A DNA stretch of 36,764 bases from an uncultured SAR86 cluster bacterium (GTDB lineage: Bacteria; Pseudomonadota; Gammaproteobacteria; Magnimaribacterales; AG-339-G14): assembly GCA_902528485.1 (NCBI GenBank), contig CABZTA010000006.1, positions 1 through 36,764 of the forward strand, written 5' to 3'. The notes beneath the pieces were generated by a model. The model worked only from the letters and a program-made list of their open reading frames with translations. It was not told the DNA's origin and did not search any database. Shown piece by piece: positions 34,103 to 36,764 of this stretch. A program made the translations under genes and the position numbers. Within the stretch, counting starts at the first letter, position 1. Each line of letters begins with the position of its first letter.

Positions 34103-35306
34103 TATTAAGTTAGCAATAGTAGGTGCCACGGGCGCGGTTGGAAGAGAATTTTTGAGAATTCTTGCAGAACAGCAGTTTCCCGCTGAAAATCTTTTTTTGG
34201 TTGCTTCATCTAAATCTGCAGGTAAGGCAATAAAATATTTTGAAAAAATTATAGAAATTGAAGATCTTCAACTTTTCGATTTTAGCAAAGCTAGCGTTGC
34301 ATTTTTTTCAGCCGGATCATCAGTTGCTGAATCTCACGCATCTCAAGCTATCGAGAAAGGTTGCACTGTCATAGATAATTCATCTTTTTTTAGAAACAGA
34401 GACGATCTTGAACTCATTGTTCCTGAAGTAAATGGATCTAGATTAGAAGATCTTAATTTGCCTGCAATAATTGCTAACCCAAATTGTTCCACTGCCCAAA
34501 TGGTAGTTGCTCTAAAGCCTTTTCATGATCTGTTTAATATAAAAAGAGTAGACGTTGCTACTTATCAATCAGTATCAGGAACAGGACAATCAGCCTCTGA
34601 TGAACTTAAAGAACAATCTCGAAAAATTCTCGATGGTGAAGAACATTCTAATAATGTTTACCCAGTGCAAATAGCTTTCAATGCATTGCCTCTTGCTGGT
34701 GACATCTTAGAAAATAATTATTCAGAAGAAGAAATGAAACTTACGACTGAGACAAAGAAGATATTTTCTGATGACATTGAGGTATCAGCAACATGCGTAA
34801 GAGTTCCAGTTCAAAGAGGTCATGGAGAGGTCATACACTTGGAAACAGAAAAAGAAATTAATTTAGAAGAAGTTAAAGATTCAATTAATAATCAAAATGG
34901 ACTCATACTGTGTGATTCCGATGAAGATTTTTTCCCAACTCCAGTTACTCATGCTGAAAAATCCAATGAAGTTTTTATAGGCAGATTAAGAAAGGATTTA
35001 TGGAAAGATAATAGAGCTAATTTTTGGATTGTCTCTGATAATTTAAGAAAAGGAGCAGCTTGGAATAGTTACCAAATCCTTTCTTCACTCATTAAAAATA
35101 AGTCGCATGAATTGCTCAATGATGAGTATGCAGAAGTTGGTGATCCCATTGATGCAAGATTAAATTTAGCCGTTAGTTATATCGAAATGGGAAAAGCATA
35201 CGATGCAAAAGCTATCATTTATGAGGTTTTTGACTTAAGTCCTAATTTTGAACAAAAAAATAAAGCTGACACTCTTCTTCAAAAGATAAATGATCAAGGA
35301 AGTTAA
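34095..35306 (+). CDS. asd: Aspartate-semialdehyde dehydrogenase fused to a FimV C-terminal-like domain
   Basis: Residues 1-335 are a complete Asd (beta-aspartyl phosphate to aspartate semialdehyde, on the way to lysine, threonine, methionine and diaminopimelate). They carry IVGATGAVGREFLRIL, NPNCSTAQM with catalytic Cys131, QSVSGTGQSA, RVPVQRGHGEVIH with His243, and the family end DNLRKGAAWNSYQIL. The other 68 residues (about 35100-35303) are not part of Asd. They read VGDPIDARLNLAVSYIEMGKAYDAKAIIYEVF...EQKNKADTLLQKI, the pattern of the FimV C-terminal TPR-like domain. In Pseudomonas and others fimV lies between asd and truA, the position of this tail, so it looks like a deletion-fusion. truA overlaps its end by 17 bases. 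Confidence 0.93.
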   Translation: MSNIKLAIVGATGAVGREFLRILAEQQFPAENLFLVASSKSAGKAIKYFEKIIEIEDLQLFDFSKASVAFFSAGSSVAESHASQAIEKGCTVIDNSSFFRNRDDLELIVPEVNGSRLEDLNLPAIIANPNCSTAQMVVALKPFHDLFNIKRVDVATYQSVSGTGQSASDELKEQSRKILDGEEHSNNVYPVQIAFNALPLAGDILENNYSEEEMKLTTETKKIFSDDIEVSATCVRVPVQRGHGEVIHLETEKEINLEEVKDSINNQNGLILCDSDEDFFPTPVTHAEKSNEVFIGRLRKDLWKDNRANFWIVSDNLRKGAAWNSYQILSSLIKNKSHELLNDEYAEVGDPIDARLNLAVSYIEMGKAYDAKAIIYEVFDLSPNFEQKNKADTLLQKINDQGS

Positions 35307-36093
35307 GAAGTACGCGCTTGGGTTAGAGTACATAGGTACAAATTTAAAAGGCTGGCAAAGACAAAAAAAGGGTCACACAACCGTACAAGATATCGTTGAA
35401 AAATCACTATCAAAATTTCTTGATCAGAAAATATTAACAATTTGCTCAGGAAGAACTGATTCCGGCGTCCACGCACTGAATCAAACTGTTCATTTTGAGA
35501 CAAGCAAAAGTAGAACTGATGAATCTTTCCTCAAGGGGCTTAATTCCTTAATGGGTCCTCAAGTTAAAGCAATTTGGATAAAAAAAGTTGATAAAGATTT
35601 CAGTGCAAGATTTTCAGCCATTAAAAGAAGATATAGGTACGTTATTGAAGAAAAATCAACCGGTTCTGTTTTTTCAAGTAATTATTCTTTATCTGTTCAA
35701 AAGAAAATTAATGTTAGTAAGTTAAAAAAAGCTTCTAAATTTTTGATTGGAGAAAATAATTTTAGTTCTTTTCGTTCATCTTCATGTCAATCTCATAGTC
35801 CTTTTAGAAATCTTGAATCAATTAAAATTTCAAGGAAGGAAGAATTTATTTTTTTTGATATTACCGGGAATGCTTTTTTACATAATATGATAAGAATTAT
35901 TATGGGTACCTTAATTATGATATCCGATGATAATTTAAATCCAGATATCATGAAAAGAATCCTAGCTGCTAAAGACAGAAACCTAGCCGGTAAAACAATT
36001 ACGTCTAAAGGGTTATTTTATTTTGGCCCCGAATATCCTAAAGCAATGAAGATACCCTGTATTAATTTTGAACATAGTTCGTTTATATTTTGA
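35290..36093 (+). CDS. truA: tRNA pseudouridine synthase A
   Basis: Makes pseudouridine at positions 38-40 of tRNA anticodon arms; 267 residues (E. coli 270). The N-terminus KYALGLEYIGTNLKGWQRQKKGHTTVQDIVEKSL, SGRTDSGVHAL with catalytic Asp57, FSARFSAIKRRYRYVI, and the C-terminal FLHNMIRIIMGTLIMI and TITSKGLFYFGPEYP are the ordered family motifs. The ATG lies inside the 3' end of asd. It is followed by trpF five bases after its stop, the order seen in Pseudomonas-type genomes. Confidence 0.96.
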   Translation: MIKEVKKYALGLEYIGTNLKGWQRQKKGHTTVQDIVEKSLSKFLDQKILTICSGRTDSGVHALNQTVHFETSKSRTDESFLKGLNSLMGPQVKAIWIKKVDKDFSARFSAIKRRYRYVIEEKSTGSVFSSNYSLSVQKKINVSKLKKASKFLIGENNFSSFRSSSCQSHSPFRNLESIKISRKEEFIFFDITGNAFLHNMIRIIMGTLIMISDDNLNPDIMKRILAAKDRNLAGKTITSKGLFYFGPEYPKAMKIPCINFEHSSFIF

Positions 36094-36097
36094 AAAC

Positions 36098-36721
36098 ATG
36101 AGTATCTATACAAAAATTTGCGGAATAAATGACATAGAATCTGGATTGCTTTGTTCAAATTTAGGAGCCGATGCACTGGGGTTTATTAGATATGAAAAAT
36201 CACCCAGGTATGTTGAATTGGATGTGCCACTTAAAATTCAGGAAAGTTTAGATAAGGAACTAGATATAGTTTTCGTATTTGTTAATCCTAGCGAGAAAGA
36301 GGTTAAAACAGTTATTAAAAAATTTCCTAATTCAATAATTCAATTTCATGGAGATGAACCGGCTGGGTTTTGTGAATCATTTGATAGAAAATACATTAAA
36401 GCATTTCATTCTCATAACTTAAGGTATTGGAAAAATTATATGGATTTATACTCTAGCGCTCATGCTTTTTTAATTGATTCGGGTAATTCAGTTCAAAAGG
36501 GTGGAACGGGGGTTGCTTTTGATTGGAAGCTTATTCCAAAAACTGAAAAAGAAAAAATAATCGTTGCAGGAGGCATTAATTCTAGTAACGTTTCTGATTT
36601 GTTAAGCAAAAAGCATAATATTTTTGGAATTGATGTAAATTCTGGACTAGAGTCTAAGGAAGCAATAAAAGATATAGACAAAATTGAGACTTTTTTTAAT
36701 GTTTTGAAAAAAAATGGCTAA
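36098..36721 (+). CDS. trpF: Phosphoribosylanthranilate isomerase
   Basis: Third step of tryptophan synthesis from chorismate, Amadori isomerisation of PRA. About 207 residues from ATG 36098, giving MSIYTKICGINDIESG with the catalytic Cys8; a TTG at 36068 lies inside truA and is not needed. LGADALGFIRYEKSPRYV, VFVFVNPSEKEV, IIQFHGDE, FLIDSG with the catalytic Asp, GGTGVAFDW, IIVAGGINSSNV and FGIDVNSGLESKEAIKD are the family's barrel motifs in order. It is stand-alone (not fused to trpC) and overlaps trpB by 8 bases. Confidence 0.95.
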   Translation: MSIYTKICGINDIESGLLCSNLGADALGFIRYEKSPRYVELDVPLKIQESLDKELDIVFVFVNPSEKEVKTVIKKFPNSIIQFHGDEPAGFCESFDRKYIKAFHSHNLRYWKNYMDLYSSAHAFLIDSGNSVQKGGTGVAFDWKLIPKTEKEKIIVAGGINSSNVSDLLSKKHNIFGIDVNSGLESKEAIKDIDKIETFFNVLKKNG

Positions 36722-36764
36722 TAAAACTAATAACTATAATTATCCTGACAAAAATGGACGATTT
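36714..36764 (+). CDS. trpB: Tryptophan synthase beta chain, first 17 codons
   Basis: An ATG at 36714 inside the end of trpF opens a frame that runs to the window edge, reading MANKTNNYNYPDKNGRF. The NYNYPDKNGRF text matches the TrpB N-terminus (xLPDENGxFGxYGG), and trpF-trpB is the usual order in this neighbourhood. Only 17 codons are visible; the gene continues to the right. Confidence 0.8.
   Translation, partial: MANKTNNYNYPDKNGRF

Noticed and set aside
1..36764. tRNA genes, insertion sequences, integrases, toxin-antitoxin or defence genes
   Set aside because: Scanning both strands showed no tRNA-like cloverleaf ends, transposase or terminal repeats, and no protein with such domains.

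Overview
The window is an AT-rich (roughly one third G+C by eye), very tightly packed stretch of a bacterial chromosome. Gene content and order (topA next to lexA and cysB, cysB-thrH, leuC-leuD-leuB-asd-truA-trpF-trpB) are gammaproteobacterial. The low G+C, overlapping genes, many acyl-CoA genes and a methylcitrate cycle fit a streamlined marine lineage such as SAR86; that placement is inference. I see no IS element, prophage, CRISPR array, tRNA or rRNA gene.

Layout. (1) 2-742: the 3' end of a biotin-dependent carboxyl transferase, meeting a small cupin gene tail to tail. (2) 1116-5877 (+): a run of CaiB-type CoA-transferase, exported CIA30-like protein, an uncharacterised ~365-residue protein whose 5' part is frameshifted, an APH-fold kinase, an SRPBCC protein and tadA. 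(3) 12355-5867 (-): two acyl-CoA dehydrogenases, a one-domain MazG, an acyltransferase whose N-terminus seems to begin at an ATT codon, the tail-specific protease and exonuclease III. (4) 12426-19380 (+): a queuosine-precursor transporter, NAD kinase, then a surface-polysaccharide export set (long SLBB/Wza-type protein, YjbH-like, YjbF-like), with a Thr-rich YjbE/GfcA-like gene facing it across an intrinsic terminator. (5) 19959-23480 (+): pyrD and topA. (6) lexA (-) with a SOS box at its start, divergent from cysB. (7) 24182-29195 (+): cysB, thrH and prpBCD (propionate to pyruvate plus succinate). (8) a HAD phosphatase (-), divergent from aroC-leuC-leuD-leuB-asd-truA-trpF-trpB, an amino-acid and tRNA-modification run that continues past the right edge.

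The genes join into several themes. Acyl-CoA and propionyl-CoA turnover includes the CoA transferase, the dehydrogenase pair, prpBCD and perhaps the carboxylase. Chorismate, leucine, aspartate-family and tryptophan synthesis lie in the last operon. Genome upkeep and tRNA modification are covered by xthA, topA, lexA, tadA, truA and queuosine salvage. The cell surface is covered by the yjb/gfc-like locus.

The most unusual points are these. Asd carries a C-terminal tail that looks like the FimV C-terminal domain, exactly where fimV sits in relatives, which suggests a deletion-fusion. Two genes (plsC-like, yjbH-like) appear to start at ATT codons behind well-placed Shine-Dalgarno sequences. There is a one-base frameshift in a T6 run at 2964-2969. 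Four of the five convergent gene pairs overlap through their stop codons. The two dehydrogenases have complementary catalytic features. I did not find a clearly new defence or mobile system.
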